This document shows positions 54,707-64,000 of a DNA stretch of 64,000 nt, in pieces. The stretch spans positions 1-64,000 of the forward strand of contig NZ_JACYTP010000017.1 in NCBI RefSeq assembly GCF_014841115.1, written 5' to 3'. Every line of letters starts with the position of its first letter. Position 1 is the first letter of the stretch. The notes below the pieces were generated by a model. It was not told where the DNA came from. It saw only the letters and a program-made list of their open reading frames with translations, and searched no databases. A program made the position numbers and the translations under genes. This DNA is from Photobacterium arenosum (GTDB lineage Bacteria; Pseudomonadota; Gammaproteobacteria; Enterobacterales; Vibrionaceae).

Positions 54707-55747
54707 TCAGTAGATGTCATAGTTACCGTCTGCGTTATCTGTCACTTCAACATCGTAGTTGCCGTAACCGGAGAATTCGGGAATAGCATCATCGACATCA
54801 CACATGATTTCGAAGTCATAGTATCCTTTCGGAATACTTGCCATACCGTAAGAATAGCCCCCGTTATCATCCTCACTTGCAGTGGTCACATAATCAGGAT
54901 CACCTGAGCTTGGGCCATCGGAGTGAGATTTAAACAGATAAATCAGTTTCAGGCTGTCCTGCACGCAAGCCGAGTCCAGAATATCACCCACGACATCGAT
55001 AGCATCCAGTTTATTCACCAGCCACATCCCTTTACCTGACAGCCCGTAAGCACCGTTATCCTGTATGTTAAAGGCACTATAAGGGTCAATCATCATGGAA
55101 TAGGTTTGTGGGTAACCATACTTATCTTTCAGGTTAAAGCCCGCAAATTCCAGCTTACCGCCCAGATCAATTTTCTTGTAGTCACCATCATATTCCTGAA
55201 CATAGGAATAAGGGCTACCGGTATTGATATCAATATCGCCATCAAGATCAACATCATAACCACCACCGTAACTACCCTGGTCGTTGATATTCAGAGTCAC
55301 ACTGACATAATCATCAACCGGCAGACCCACGCCTTTGAGCAGATAAGCCAAATCATTGCTCATATGCAGTAAATCAATCAGCACCATGCCTTCTGGCAGC
55401 GCATCATTGATAATTTCTGATGGTGGCACACAATCTGGATCCGACTTCAGCGCCTGTTCAATCACTTCATTGGTGTATTCAATAATATTACCGGCACTGC
55501 CTTTGATTTCCAGGCCCGTAATGGCCAGACACACTTTACGTGGACCATCATAACCGTCTCCAGGACTACCAGGGCCACCGGGATCACCAGGATCCGTACC
55601 CGGGTTTTCAGGTACTTCAATTGTGACGGGTACTTCCTGCTGACCATCTGAATCTAATGGTGTATTCGCAGCATTATCCGCACTGTCTGAATCACTACAA
55701 CCCGCCACTGCCATCATGGCGAGCATTAATAGAATTATACTTTTCAT
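54707..55747 (-). CDS. acidic lipoprotein with Ca-binding-like loop
   Basis: 346 residues with a lipobox (AVAGC), a Pro/Gly/Asp linker (PGTDPGDPGGPGSPGDGYDG) and a very acidic body. The segment YDVDLDGDIDINTG has regular Asp spacing (DxDxDGDID) as in EF-hand or thrombospondin-type calcium loops. Four cysteines (VCLAI, DCVPP, ACVQD, MCDVD) may form disulfides. The AGGGGTGATG site supports the chosen start. It resembles DUF4382-type surface lipoproteins in style only; no firm family. Confidence 0.65.
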   Translation of the reverse strand: MKSIILLMLAMMAVAGCSDSDSADNAANTPLDSDGQQEVPVTIEVPENPGTDPGDPGGPGSPGDGYDGPRKVCLAITGLEIKGSAGNIIEYTNEVIEQALKSDPDCVPPSEIINDALPEGMVLIDLLHMSNDLAYLLKGVGLPVDDYVSVTLNINDQGSYGGGYDVDLDGDIDINTGSPYSYVQEYDGDYKKIDLGGKLEFAGFNLKDKYGYPQTYSMMIDPYSAFNIQDNGAYGLSGKGMWLVNKLDAIDVVGDILDSACVQDSLKLIYLFKSHSDGPSSGDPDYVTTASEDDNGGYSYGMASIPKGYYDFEIMCDVDDAIPEFSGYGNYDVEVTDNADGNYDIY

Positions 55748-56015
55748 GTCATCACCCCTACGACAAAACTTATTCATTCGTTATTCACTATTCACTCAAC
55801 CCGACCGCCACGCCTGAAACATGCATTGAGTGGTTAGTCAGATGGCCGACTCCAACACTAAAATTCTAGGCACTCTATCGAGCCCCAAAGCGCTATCGAC
55901 TGTGACACTAACGATTGAGAAACAGGTCTTAGGAACAAGACAAAACTGACCGCATGATGATGCAAAACAGGATAAAAAGAGGCGAAGTGATCGCTCAGAC
56001 AACGCTTGATACAAA

Positions 56016-56090
56016 AGCCCTCAAGTCAGAGGGCTGGAGAGAACAGGAAAAAGATAGGACAAAAAAAACCAGCATGATTCCACGCTGGTT
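56016..56090 (-). terminator. tandem terminators of the muk operon
   Basis: Nearest the gene, AACCAGC (56067-56073) pairs with GCTGGTT (56084-56090) and is followed by eight T on the minus strand. Further on, GCCCTC (56017-56022) pairs with GAGGGC (56029-56034), followed by TTTTG. Confidence 0.85.
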
Positions 56091-56107
56091 TTCGTTTTTC
56101 GTCAGGT

Positions 56108-59100
56108 TTAGGCCGGGTCTAACTCGAGTTGCCTGCCCGGTTCCGGCTCACCTTTCGGTTCCTGACCAAAACCACGCAAGCCCACCACATGGACGTGTTC
56201 CCGATCTTTAAAGATCTTGCGCACAAGCTTGTAGGTGGTGCCCTTCTCCGGGCTGATATTCTCTGGCGCAGCAATCAACAGCTGCATGTCCAGACGATCA
56301 CACAGCTCGAACAGAGTTGCGATAGACTTGGCATCCAGTCGCGCTGCCTCATCCAGGAACAGCAGACGACATGGAATAATATCTTTACCGCGCAGACGAC
56401 GGGCTTCTTCTTCCCAGCTCTGCACAACCATCAGTAAGATAGCCTGGCCTGTACCAATAGCCTCACCGGTTGACAATGCGCCCGATTCCGCCTGCAGCCA
56501 GCCATCTGTACCACGGTTAACTTCAATGCTGAGTTCCAGATAGTTCCGGTAGTCCAGCAGTTCCTCACCCAGGGTTTGCGGCGAACGCTGACCCATATCA
56601 ATATGCGGATTCAGTCGCTGGAACAACTTGGCAATGGCTTCAGAGAAAGTCAGACGATTATTGCCGAACAAATCCTGATGCTGATCCTGCTGATCAGCAA
56701 GACCCGTCAGCAGAGATTCATGGGTTTCGCGCACGTTAACATTCAGACGCACCCCTTTCACCTGACCGAAACTGATGTTCTGCAGACCCTGGTTCAGCAT
56801 CTTAATGCGGTTTTGCTCGCGCATAATGGTCTTGCGGATGATATTCGCCACACTGTCTGAGCTGATAGCCAGACGCTTTTCACGTGCTGTCAGCTCTTCT
56901 GTCAGACGGGCCAGCTCAACTTCCATCTCTTCGATGGCCTCAACCGGATCGTCGGTACGGATAATATCGTGGCGGATACGCTCACGCAGATGCTGGTACA
57001 CAGCAATGTAGAACAATACTTTTCGCTCCGGACGTGATACGTCTTCAGAAGCACGCAGTGCATCACGCAGCGTTTCATTATCGGCCACGGCCAGACGCAG
57101 TGCGCCCAGGGCTTTATCTGACAATGAGCGCAGTTCGTCGGCCGTCATGTAGGCCATTTCGCGGCGATGCAGACGGCGTTCAACATCACTTTCTCGAGCC
57201 AGTCGCAGCACGGCACACCAGCCCGCTTTGGTGTTCACCACCAGGGTGCGTAAGTCGATATAATCTTTTTCTACCTTGCGCAGACGCTTCACCAGATTAC
57301 GCATTTCCATATCCAGTGACGTGGTGGCTTTTTCCAGCTCGCTGCGACGGTTACGGGAACTGTGCAGACGCTCATGCAACTCATCACGACGCAGGCGTGC
57401 ACGTTCTTCCGCTTCTAGATCAGCGCGGACACCCAGTTCCTGCAGCTCGCGTTCAAATTCCTGTACGGTTTCCTGCTTGGCCTGGTGTGAACTTTTCAGC
57501 GACGCCAGCAACTGGTTGTACTGGTTGCTCTGAGTCTGCGCCTGTTTCAGGCTCTCACGGTGGCGGGCACGTTCGCGTTCCGCCGTTTCCAGTTTGGTTT
57601 TCAGCTGCTCGTTGAGCTCAGAGCTCTTGCTCAGCAGCTCAACCGCATCGGCATAGCCAAAGTGGTGGCGACGTTCAACCAAATCAGCCAGTGCAAAAAT
57701 CTGGCTTTTCAGGGTCTGAAGGGCCTGATCCGCATCCTGATACTCGGCCTGCATGGCATCAAACCGCTCAGGATCGGTATCCAGTGCCGACACCAGACCT
57801 TCCAGCTCTTCCAGTGCTTTGCCGTGACGTTCAAGGTAATGACGTGCTTCGTCAATCTGGGAAAGCTGCTGCTCCACCTCTTCAAGGCGGGCGGCGATCG
57901 TCTCATCTTCTAACAAGGCCACGACCGGCTGCAGTTTGGATAACAGCGATAAACCTTCACGTGCAGCGGTGAGCTGGCTGCGCTGCTGCTGCTCGGTGGC
58001 TTCGGTGTCATTCAACTGACGCTGAATCTGATTACGTTTTTCACGCGCGATACGAATTGCTTCTTCCGGATCGGCATCGAAAGCGACCGCCAGATGGCTG
58101 GCGACGAAGGCATTGAAGCTCTGGTACAAACGCTGAAGTTTCTGCGCATCAAAAGATGCCTTGGCGTGATCCTCAACAATCTGATCACGCTCTTCGCGCA
58201 GAATCGCCAGACGCTGCTCGCGGGCGGCCCGGCCAAACAGTGGCACTTTCGGGAATCGGGAATAACGCAACTGCTGCTGATTGAGCTGAACGCACACTGC
58301 GCCTTCCAGTTCGTCAACAACAAAGCTGCTGTCGTCAAACGAGTCCGCTTCGCCTTCGATGATATACAGATCGTCCGGGCAGTCATCCAGCCCTGAGAGT
58401 TTCTCGCGGACTGACTGAAGATCCTGTACCACGATGGCATGGCGTGCAGGACCGTACATGGCACTGAAGTACGGCGCATCATCAATCGTGATGTCGTCAT
58501 AAATCTCAGACAGTAAGGTACCGCCCAGCACATCGGCAATCACACGCAAACGAGAATCATCGCTGCCGCCCGGCAAGGCCAGACGTTCGATTTCATGTTC
58601 TACATTTTGCTTGCGCACTGCCAGCTTGTCTCTGGCATGAATGGCGTCACGCTCAGACTCCAGCGTCTGATGCATGGCCGTCATCACCGCCTGGCTGTCA
58701 TAAAGATCCTGGCCAGATTGTTCTGCCAGTTTTTCCAGCGCATCACTGGCAGCAATCCAGGTCGGCGCTTTGCCTTCCTGCAGGCTGATGTCTTTCGACA
58801 ACTGCTGTTCCTGGCGGCGCAGCTCACTGCGTTTTTCCACCAGATCAGACTGGTTCTGCTCCAGACTCTCTAAGGTTGCTTCGTGACGGGCCTGCTCTTC
58901 AGCCAGCGCCAGTTCGCCATCAATCTCAACGGCAAAACGTTTCGCGTAAGTATCTGCCAGTTCCTGGGCCTGACGCTGGTGACGCATGCTGCGCTCCAGA
59001 TCGCGATACTGAGCACTCAGCTGTTCACTGCGCTGAGCAATGATCCGCAATTCACGGCCTGTCGCCAGTAATTCACGGGCTTTTTCACCTGCCGATGCAC

Positions 59101-60568
59101 GATCAACAGCACCGGCAATGGTCACCACCAGCTGCAGACCACGCTCAAATTGCTGCGCCGCGGCTGCAGACATATCCAGCTTATGTTTGAGTGCCAGCAA
59201 TGCCGTGGTTTTACTGTCTTGCTGCTGTTTCAGGCTGGACAGGCGTTCAGCGGCATTCTCCTGATCCAGCGTGTCATCTGCCGAAATCTGACGGGCCTTT
59301 TCCAGCGCCTGAACGGCTTGCTGGTACTGTAAGGCGCGGGTTTGCTGTGCATCCAATGCCTGCTGATAATCAGCCAGCTGAGATTTCAGGCTGTCGACCT
59401 CGTCTTCACTGAGCATGGCCTGTTCTTCCGCCAGTGCCAGTTGCTCAGCCGCTTCTTCGACAATCATGACCTGCTCTTCCAGACGCTCAGTCAGCTCAAG
59501 AAGATCATCACGGTAACGCTCTATTTTTTCCTGCTGGCGAACGGCCGTCTGAACCAGTTGTAAGTGATCCGATGCCGCCTGATGATCCTGCTCCAGCGCA
59601 CTCTCGTTGTCTTTCAGCTCGTCGAGCTCTTGCGACATGTTGCCGAACACCTGCTGTTGATCAATCAGCGTCTGGCGTGAGCCCAGTAATTCGCGACGCA
59701 GACCAAGTGTCTGTTCCAGCTTGATACGGCGCTCGTTGGCATGACGCATGTAGTCGGCAGCCACATAATTGGTCGCTTCAGTGATCAGGTGTTTAAACAG
59801 ATCACGATCGCTCTGGGTCACTTTGATCGCTTCGAGCGTCATGCGGTTTTCACGCAGCGCCGCTTCCATATCCTGGAAGGCTTTCTTCACGCCAGAGTTA
59901 TGCGGCAACAGGTAATCACGCAGCGAGCGTGTAATAGCACTGGAAATACCGCCATACAGCGACGCTTCGATTAAACGGTAGAACTTAGACCTGTCGGTAC
60001 TGTTACGCAGCTTCTTCGGCAAAACACCGAATTCAAACATCTGCGTGTGGTAGTCCGTAACAGAAGAGAAAGTTTTAAACTGTACACCTTCGTACTGAGA
60101 CACAGCGTCTTTCACTTCATTGATCTGACGCACTCGTGCCTGGTTCTCAGACAGGGTTTCCACCAGAATATCCGTCGGTTTCACCGCTGACGGTAAGCCT
60201 TGGATCAGGAAAGGTTTGATGTCGACTTTCTTGTCCCGGCCGGCAACCTGCTGCAGTTTCACCGCAAAAATAATGCGCTGGTTCTTGGAGTTGACGATAT
60301 CGAGCGCAGAATAACAGGCGCCTGGCTTGAGCTTGCCGTGTAACCCCTTATCACGGGACGCATTGGAACTTCCCGCTTCTGTGGTATTACGAAAGTGCAG
60401 CAGGCTCTGATCAGGGATCAAAGATGTGATAAACGCAGCCATGGTGGTGGATTTACCCGCACCATTACCGCCGGAAAGTGTGGTGACCAGTTGGTCAATA
60501 TCAAATGTCCGGGCAAAGAAGCCGTTCCAGTTAACCATGGTCAGAGATTGGTACTTACCGCGCTCCAT
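56108..60568 (-). CDS. mukB: chromosome partition protein MukB
   Basis: 1486 residues, the full family length. The head has Walker [13 protein letters not shown] near residue 35, long coiled coils (about 290-650 and 830-1110) flank a hinge (about 650-790), and the second half of the head carries the signature [18 protein letters not shown] and Walker [14 protein letters not shown] near the end. MukB is the SMC-like motor of MukBEF, which compacts and segregates the chromosome. Its ATG overlaps the mukE stop by one base (TGATG). Confidence 0.97.
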   Translation of the reverse strand: MERGKYQSLTMVNWNGFFARTFDIDQLVTTLSGGNGAGKSTTMAAFITSLIPDQSLLHFRNTTEAGSSNASRDKGLHGKLKPGACYSALDIVNSKNQRIIFAVKLQQVAGRDKKVDIKPFLIQGLPSAVKPTDILVETLSENQARVRQINEVKDAVSQYEGVQFKTFSSVTDYHTQMFEFGVLPKKLRNSTDRSKFYRLIEASLYGGISSAITRSLRDYLLPHNSGVKKAFQDMEAALRENRMTLEAIKVTQSDRDLFKHLITEATNYVAADYMRHANERRIKLEQTLGLRRELLGSRQTLIDQQQVFGNMSQELDELKDNESALEQDHQAASDHLQLVQTAVRQQEKIERYRDDLLELTERLEEQVMIVEEAAEQLALAEEQAMLSEDEVDSLKSQLADYQQALDAQQTRALQYQQAVQALEKARQISADDTLDQENAAERLSSLKQQQDSKTTALLALKHKLDMSAAAAQQFERGLQLVVTIAGAVDRASAGEKARELLATGRELRIIAQRSEQLSAQYRDLERSMRHQRQAQELADTYAKRFAVEIDGELALAEEQARHEATLESLEQNQSDLVEKRSELRRQEQQLSKDISLQEGKAPTWIAASDALEKLAEQSGQDLYDSQAVMTAMHQTLESERDAIHARDKLAVRKQNVEHEIERLALPGGSDDSRLRVIADVLGGTLLSEIYDDITIDDAPYFSAMYGPARHAIVVQDLQSVREKLSGLDDCPDDLYIIEGEADSFDDSSFVVDELEGAVCVQLNQQQLRYSRFPKVPLFGRAAREQRLAILREERDQIVEDHAKASFDAQKLQRLYQSFNAFVASHLAVAFDADPEEAIRIAREKRNQIQRQLNDTEATEQQQRSQLTAAREGLSLLSKLQPVVALLEDETIAARLEEVEQQLSQIDEARHYLERHGKALEELEGLVSALDTDPERFDAMQAEYQDADQALQTLKSQIFALADLVERRHHFGYADAVELLSKSSELNEQLKTKLETAERERARHRESLKQAQTQSNQYNQLLASLKSSHQAKQETVQEFERELQELGVRADLEAEERARLRRDELHERLHSSRNRRSELEKATTSLDMEMRNLVKRLRKVEKDYIDLRTLVVNTKAGWCAVLRLARESDVERRLHRREMAYMTADELRSLSDKALGALRLAVADNETLRDALRASEDVSRPERKVLFYIAVYQHLRERIRHDIIRTDDPVEAIEEMEVELARLTEELTAREKRLAISSDSVANIIRKTIMREQNRIKMLNQGLQNISFGQVKGVRLNVNVRETHESLLTGLADQQDQHQDLFGNNRLTFSEAIAKLFQRLNPHIDMGQRSPQTLGEELLDYRNYLELSIEVNRGTDGWLQAESGALSTGEAIGTGQAILLMVVQSWEEEARRLRGKDIIPCRLLFLDEAARLDAKSIATLFELCDRLDMQLLIAAPENISPEKGTTYKLVRKIFKDREHVHVVGLRGFGQEPKGEPEPGRQLELDPA

Positions 60569-61296
60569 CAGGCGTGTTCCTCTTGCTCGGTTTCTTCATC
60601 ACTTGCAGTGTCGTTCGGTTGCTCTGCCTCAATCAAACTGGATTGAGTCGGCAATTGCTGATGCACTATGGCTTCGCCGTCACGGATCAGGCGAAGCTGA
60701 GCTTCCCGGATATCATCACTGCTACGCACATCTGCACCAAAGCGGAATACCGCTTCACTGATGCGGAATTTACCGCTGTCGCCCAGCATGATCACCATGC
60801 CCAGACGGCGCATACGGCGCAGGGAAGTTTTCACTTTATCGAACAGTTTTTCACGATCCAGATCAGAGCCTGACGCCCGGTTGGTCACCAGCTTCATGAG
60901 TTTCTTTTCGTCGGCCAGCGACAAAAGCTCATCAAACAGTTCCTGATTGGTAAATATCCCCTCATGGGCCAGACGTTCAGGGCTCAGGTACAGGAAGCAC
61001 AGTACTTTTCCTACCAGCATATCCAGCTCAGACAGCACAGAGCGGCCAATCAGCGAGGTGGAGCGGGGACGCAGATAGAAGAAGCCTTCAGGGGCTCTGA
61101 CCAGTTCAGCGTTATAGCGCTTATAAAACAGCATCAGGTCCTGCTCAAACTCCAGCAAAAAAGCATGATTATCCAAATCTTCGCTGGAAACATGGCGGCC
61201 CGAACGCAATGCATTATCCAATGCCGGGAACAAGGGGTTGGCAATGGCTTTGGCCAGATTCTCTGGCATAAATTCTTCAATATTTGTCAATGACAT
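60568..61296 (-). CDS. mukE: chromosome partition protein MukE
   Basis: 242 residues with the family start ([20 protein letters not shown]), segments [16 protein letters not shown] ([20 protein letters not shown]) and [14 protein letters not shown], and an acidic tail rich in Glu/Asp. MukE is the KITE subunit that bridges MukF and MukB. It overlaps the mukF end by 20 bases. Confidence 0.96.
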   Translation of the reverse strand: MSLTNIEEFMPENLAKAIANPLFPALDNALRSGRHVSSEDLDNHAFLLEFEQDLMLFYKRYNAELVRAPEGFFYLRPRSTSLIGRSVLSELDMLVGKVLCFLYLSPERLAHEGIFTNQELFDELLSLADEKKLMKLVTNRASGSDLDREKLFDKVKTSLRRMRRLGMVIMLGDSGKFRISEAVFRFGADVRSSDDIREAQLRLIRDGEAIVHQQLPTQSSLIEAEQPNDTASDEETEQEEHA

Positions 61297-62605
61297 TGGC
61301 TTGTACCTTGGCTCCGTAGTCGTTGATCAGTTCCCAATCAGGCTGAATCGCACTGAAATCCGACTCGGAATAACCGAGCCTCACGGCCTGATCGACAATA
61401 ATACGAGCTAAATCAAAATGTTGTGCATGGGAATGCTGGCTCAGATATTCCCGGATCAAGGCGCCCAGATTAATGGCGGCGCCCTGAGATTTATGAATAT
61501 CCAGCATTTCAGCAATTCTTTCACTGAGCTGATCATTGACCTGGCTCAGTTCTTCAAATTCAACCGTTTCCGGCACTATGCCTGTTACTTCATCGTCACG
61601 CAGGACCAGTTCTTCATCACGCATGTCCAGCAGGCGATCAGCATCGGCGTAAGTGAGCTGCCATGGTGCGTCGAAAAACTCGGCGACCGACTGGCGCAAA
61701 CGCTGGCTGAAGGCACGGTTTTTGTCCATATCAATGGCGGTACGGATAAACTTATGCACATGGCGGTCGTAGCCGATCCACAAGTCTATTGCCTGCTGAC
61801 CCCAGTTAATGATCCGGTCCAGTTTTGCCTGCAGCGAGTACACCATGCCTTCGACATATTCCAGATCCAGATCCGAGGTTATGCTTACTGCATCCTGAAT
61901 GGCAAGCAGCTGGGTTTGCAGCTGATCACCGGCTGCTTGCAGAGTATCCTGAAGCTCGCGCAGCGTACTGGAGGTTTCATTAAGCAGGCTTTCACAGTTG
62001 GTAATGGCCGCACGCCAGTCCTGATTCAGCAGTTCAGCAATGTCTTCTTTCACCTGCTGCTGCTGCTCATCCATGGTGCGCTGGTTCAGATCGATACGAT
62101 CAAAAATCTCGGCCACTGAATATTTCAGTACCGCATAGACGTTGATCTTCCAGTGCTGTTCATTGCCGCCTTCATGGGCAGCGACCGCTGCTTTGGTCAG
62201 CTCATCGGCCACCATAGCCAACTGAATCGACAGCTTCATCGATGAGAACTCGCGATGACGGGCGTAGTAATCGGCAATACCCAGTGCCAACGGACTGAGC
62301 CGGTAAATACTGGCACCTTCTGTCATTTCACTGGTAAAACGGGAAATCAGACGCTGGCGCACCAGTTCGTTGATTGCGTTATTGGCGCGGAAAACCAGGG
62401 TGTCTTTCGACTGGTCAAACATATCGCTCACGATTTTGAACGCATCGACCAGTTCACCTTCCCCCAGTTCCTCATCCAGACGCTCGCCGCTTAACACGGC
62501 AATCGCCAATAAAAATGCCAGTCTTTCCGTTGGCAGGTTAAGGGCGAATTCATGTTGTTTCACCCAGGTCACCAGCTCAGGAACAGTCTGGGATTGGTCA
62601 CTCAT
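61277..62605 (-). CDS. mukF: chromosome partition protein MukF (kleisin)
   Basis: 442 residues with an N-terminal winged helix ([20 protein letters not shown]), a long helical middle (EEQ-rich coiled coil, about 190-330) and a C-terminal winged helix ([20 protein letters not shown]). MukF closes the MukB heads. First of the three muk genes, about 50 bases after cmoM. Confidence 0.96.
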   Translation of the reverse strand: MSDQSQTVPELVTWVKQHEFALNLPTERLAFLLAIAVLSGERLDEELGEGELVDAFKIVSDMFDQSKDTLVFRANNAINELVRQRLISRFTSEMTEGASIYRLSPLALGIADYYARHREFSSMKLSIQLAMVADELTKAAVAAHEGGNEQHWKINVYAVLKYSVAEIFDRIDLNQRTMDEQQQQVKEDIAELLNQDWRAAITNCESLLNETSSTLRELQDTLQAAGDQLQTQLLAIQDAVSITSDLDLEYVEGMVYSLQAKLDRIINWGQQAIDLWIGYDRHVHKFIRTAIDMDKNRAFSQRLRQSVAEFFDAPWQLTYADADRLLDMRDEELVLRDDEVTGIVPETVEFEELSQVNDQLSERIAEMLDIHKSQGAAINLGALIREYLSQHSHAQHFDLARIIVDQAVRLGYSESDFSAIQPDWELINDYGAKVQANVIDKY

Positions 62606-62655
62606 CCGTTGTCCTTATTTGTTAGATTTATTACTTGCAACCGGCTTTATGTTTC

Positions 62656-63450
62656 TTACTGCAACGGTTTCTGAGCGTATACATGGATATACCGCCCTAA
62701 AGATAAATACGGTTCCTGACGGCAGAGACGCTGCTCCATCGCCAGTAATTGTTCAAGACTGTAGTCACCCACCCTGTCGGTACGCATGTAATCATGAAAA
62801 GTCCGTACACCGGTTTTACCCAAAATGGTAAAACCGCCTTCCGTGAGCCATGCATACACCTCTTCCGGTGTCTGTGCCGACTGGGGCTGAAGCTTGAATC
62901 GTTTGCGGTGTGGCATCCCTTGTTCTACGTGGGTTAGATTACCGCAAATAAGGTTCTTAAACAGCAAGCCATTATGGTTATAAAACATGACGGACACTAT
63001 CCCGCCAGGTTTCAGCTGCTTCATCAGGTGTTCGAGTGCGGCACGCGGATCGCTCAGCCATTCCATTACCGCATGGAACAAAATCAAATCGACCGGCTCA
63101 TCCAGGTATTGATCAACCTGCTGCACCGGACAATGTATGAGTCGATATTGCTCAAGCAGGCCATTTTTGGCAATTTCCACACCTGCCAGTTTCAGCATTT
63201 CTCCAGAAAGATCACATAAAGTGATGGTATGACCACGTTTCGCAATCAATTGCGATAACTGTCCCATTCCGCCGCCAGCATCCAGCACATGCAATAATGC
63301 GCCCGGCTCTGCTGATGTCGCGTCAAGGGTATGTAAAATCTGCTCCAAATCTTGCCATACGACAGTCTGACGGATCAGCCCTTTTGCTGTACCGTAGATG
63401 TTTTCTGAGAACTTTTGGGCTAAATCATCAAAATTTCGATCTCTGATCAC
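62656..63450 (-). CDS. cmoM: tRNA 5-carboxymethoxyuridine methyltransferase CmoM (SmtA)
   Basis: 264 residues with a Rossmann methyltransferase fold. The SAM motif is VLDAGGGMGQLSQLIAKRGH, followed by CDLSGEMLKLA and HAVMEWLSDP. CmoM methylates cmo5U34 to mcmo5U in tRNA. Same position upstream of mukF as in E. coli. Divergent from elyC across 117 bases that must hold both promoters. Confidence 0.92.
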   Translation of the reverse strand: MIRDRNFDDLAQKFSENIYGTAKGLIRQTVVWQDLEQILHTLDATSAEPGALLHVLDAGGGMGQLSQLIAKRGHTITLCDLSGEMLKLAGVEIAKNGLLEQYRLIHCPVQQVDQYLDEPVDLILFHAVMEWLSDPRAALEHLMKQLKPGGIVSVMFYNHNGLLFKNLICGNLTHVEQGMPHRKRFKLQPQSAQTPEEVYAWLTEGGFTILGKTGVRTFHDYMRTDRVGDYSLEQLLAMEQRLCRQEPYLSLGRYIHVYAQKPLQ

Positions 63451-63567
63451 GTCAGTTTTCGTTATGATAGTGGCCTAGTCAGATGCTTATTGTGTCACAA
63501 GCTTTAGAGTAATAAAGACTTGGAGCGCGTATTCAAGCTCAATTGCTGAAATTTCGGACGACCTGAT

Positions 63568-64000
63568 ATGTTTGAACTGAAAAAAATCTTGTCAGCTTTT
63601 TTGATGCCCCTTCCTTTGCTGCTGATCGTGGGCATCACAGGGTTGATGATACTCTGGTTTACCCGTCGCCATAAATTGGCCGGGTACATGCTGGCCGTCT
63701 CCTTATTGGGTATTTTCCTGGTTGCCTTTCAGCCTGTCTCCAGTAGCCTGCTGACCCCGTTAGAACGTCAGTATAAAGGCTATATTCCTTCCGGACAGCC
63801 GGTGGATTACATTATGGTGCTAGGTAACAGCCATGTAGTCGACAAAGATCTGCCTATCACCTCTGAGCTGTCACGCGCCTCGCTGATGCGCCTTGCTGAA
63901 GCCATACGTATCCATAATCTGTCACCCGGTTCCAAAATCATCCTGTCAGGCTATGACGGAGGCACTGAAATCAGTCAGGCCAGAATGATGGCAAAAGTGG
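63568..64000 (+). CDS. elyC: envelope biogenesis factor ElyC (YcbC), 5' part
   Basis: The frame is open to the window edge (144 codons). It starts MFELKKILSAFLMPLPLLLI, has two N-terminal membrane segments (PLPLLLIVGITGLMILWF; LAGYMLAVSLLGIFLVAF) and then the DUF218 domain (DYIMVLGNSHVVDKDLPITS, LSGYDGG). ElyC affects peptidoglycan and undecaprenyl-linked envelope steps. The gene is cut by the window end. Confidence 0.9.
   Translation, partial: MFELKKILSAFLMPLPLLLIVGITGLMILWFTRRHKLAGYMLAVSLLGIFLVAFQPVSSSLLTPLERQYKGYIPSGQPVDYIMVLGNSHVVDKDLPITSELSRASLMRLAEAIRIHNLSPGSKIILSGYDGGTEISQARMMAKV

Noticed and set aside
57034..57615. Long plus-strand frame inside mukB
   Set aside because: Antisense shadow of the mukB coiled coil; low-complexity translation and no start signals. 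The same holds for 7687-8250 (cusA) and 61418-62119 (mukF).
1..64000. tRNA or rRNA genes, prophage
   Set aside because: No cloverleaf-like or rRNA sequence and no phage structural, integrase or lysis genes were recognised on either strand.

Overview
The window reads as a chromosomal segment of a marine gammaproteobacterium, most probably a member of the Vibrionaceae (Vibrio, Photobacterium, Grimontia or Enterovibrio; the genus cannot be fixed by eye). The main reasons are the order gloC-ycbK-ldtD and elyC/cmoM-mukF-mukE-mukB, a DUF2982 protein, and a Vibrio-type (VCR-like) integron attC site. Most genes look like core genome. The first 4.5 kb is visibly richer in A+T and is mobile.

Region by region. 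(1) 1-4550 is the edge of an integron cassette array, all cassettes on the minus strand. It holds a P-loop ATPase, a 72-bp attC, an OLD-family ATPase/TOPRIM nuclease, a ~125-bp VCR-like attC, a frameshifted LprI-like gene with palindromic operator-like sites upstream, and a 185-bp MITE-like element with perfect 13-bp terminal inverted repeats and 10-bp target duplications. No integrase gene is visible at this end. (2) 4550-16350 is a copper and redox-stress block: a five-gene copper efflux operon (small Cys/His-rich protein, cusC, cusB, cusA, cupredoxin) behind a textbook MerR/CueR-type promoter, then scsB-scsD and two small membrane proteins. (3) 16600-22430 holds a D-lactate dehydrogenase of the Dld-II type, a chemotaxis receptor and a PEP-CTERM protein. 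(4) 22880-26580 is the phosphate operon pstSCAB with a Pho box and an attenuator-like hairpin after pstS. (5) 26700-41120 is mixed housekeeping: MscS channel, META-domain lipoprotein, two GGDEF proteins (one degenerate), metR, an MFS transporter/LysR divergent pair, aspC, a winged-helix protein, DUF2982 and gloC. (6) 41187-43681 is ycbK and ldtD (cell wall). (7) 43819-48820 is a Fur-type iron operon: imelysin, di-heme oxidoreductase, imelysin lipoprotein, DUF1513. (8) 49300-55750 is an accessory stretch with MarR, LysR/TSUP, a 47-residue protein, a second PEP-CTERM protein, a globin-like protein without the proximal histidine, a Sel1 protein and an acidic lipoprotein. (9) 56108-64000 is mukB-mukE-mukF-cmoM and the start of divergent elyC.

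Compared with the enterobacterial order elyC/cmoM-mukFEB-ldtD-ycbK-gloC-aspC, the block is split here between mukB and ldtD by about 12 kb of accessory genes, and aspC is separated and inverted. The most interesting material is in the first 4.5 kb: two neighbouring integron cassettes that both encode large ATPases of types common in anti-phage defence, carried by attC sites of very different length, beside an apparently non-autonomous transposable element with intact ends.
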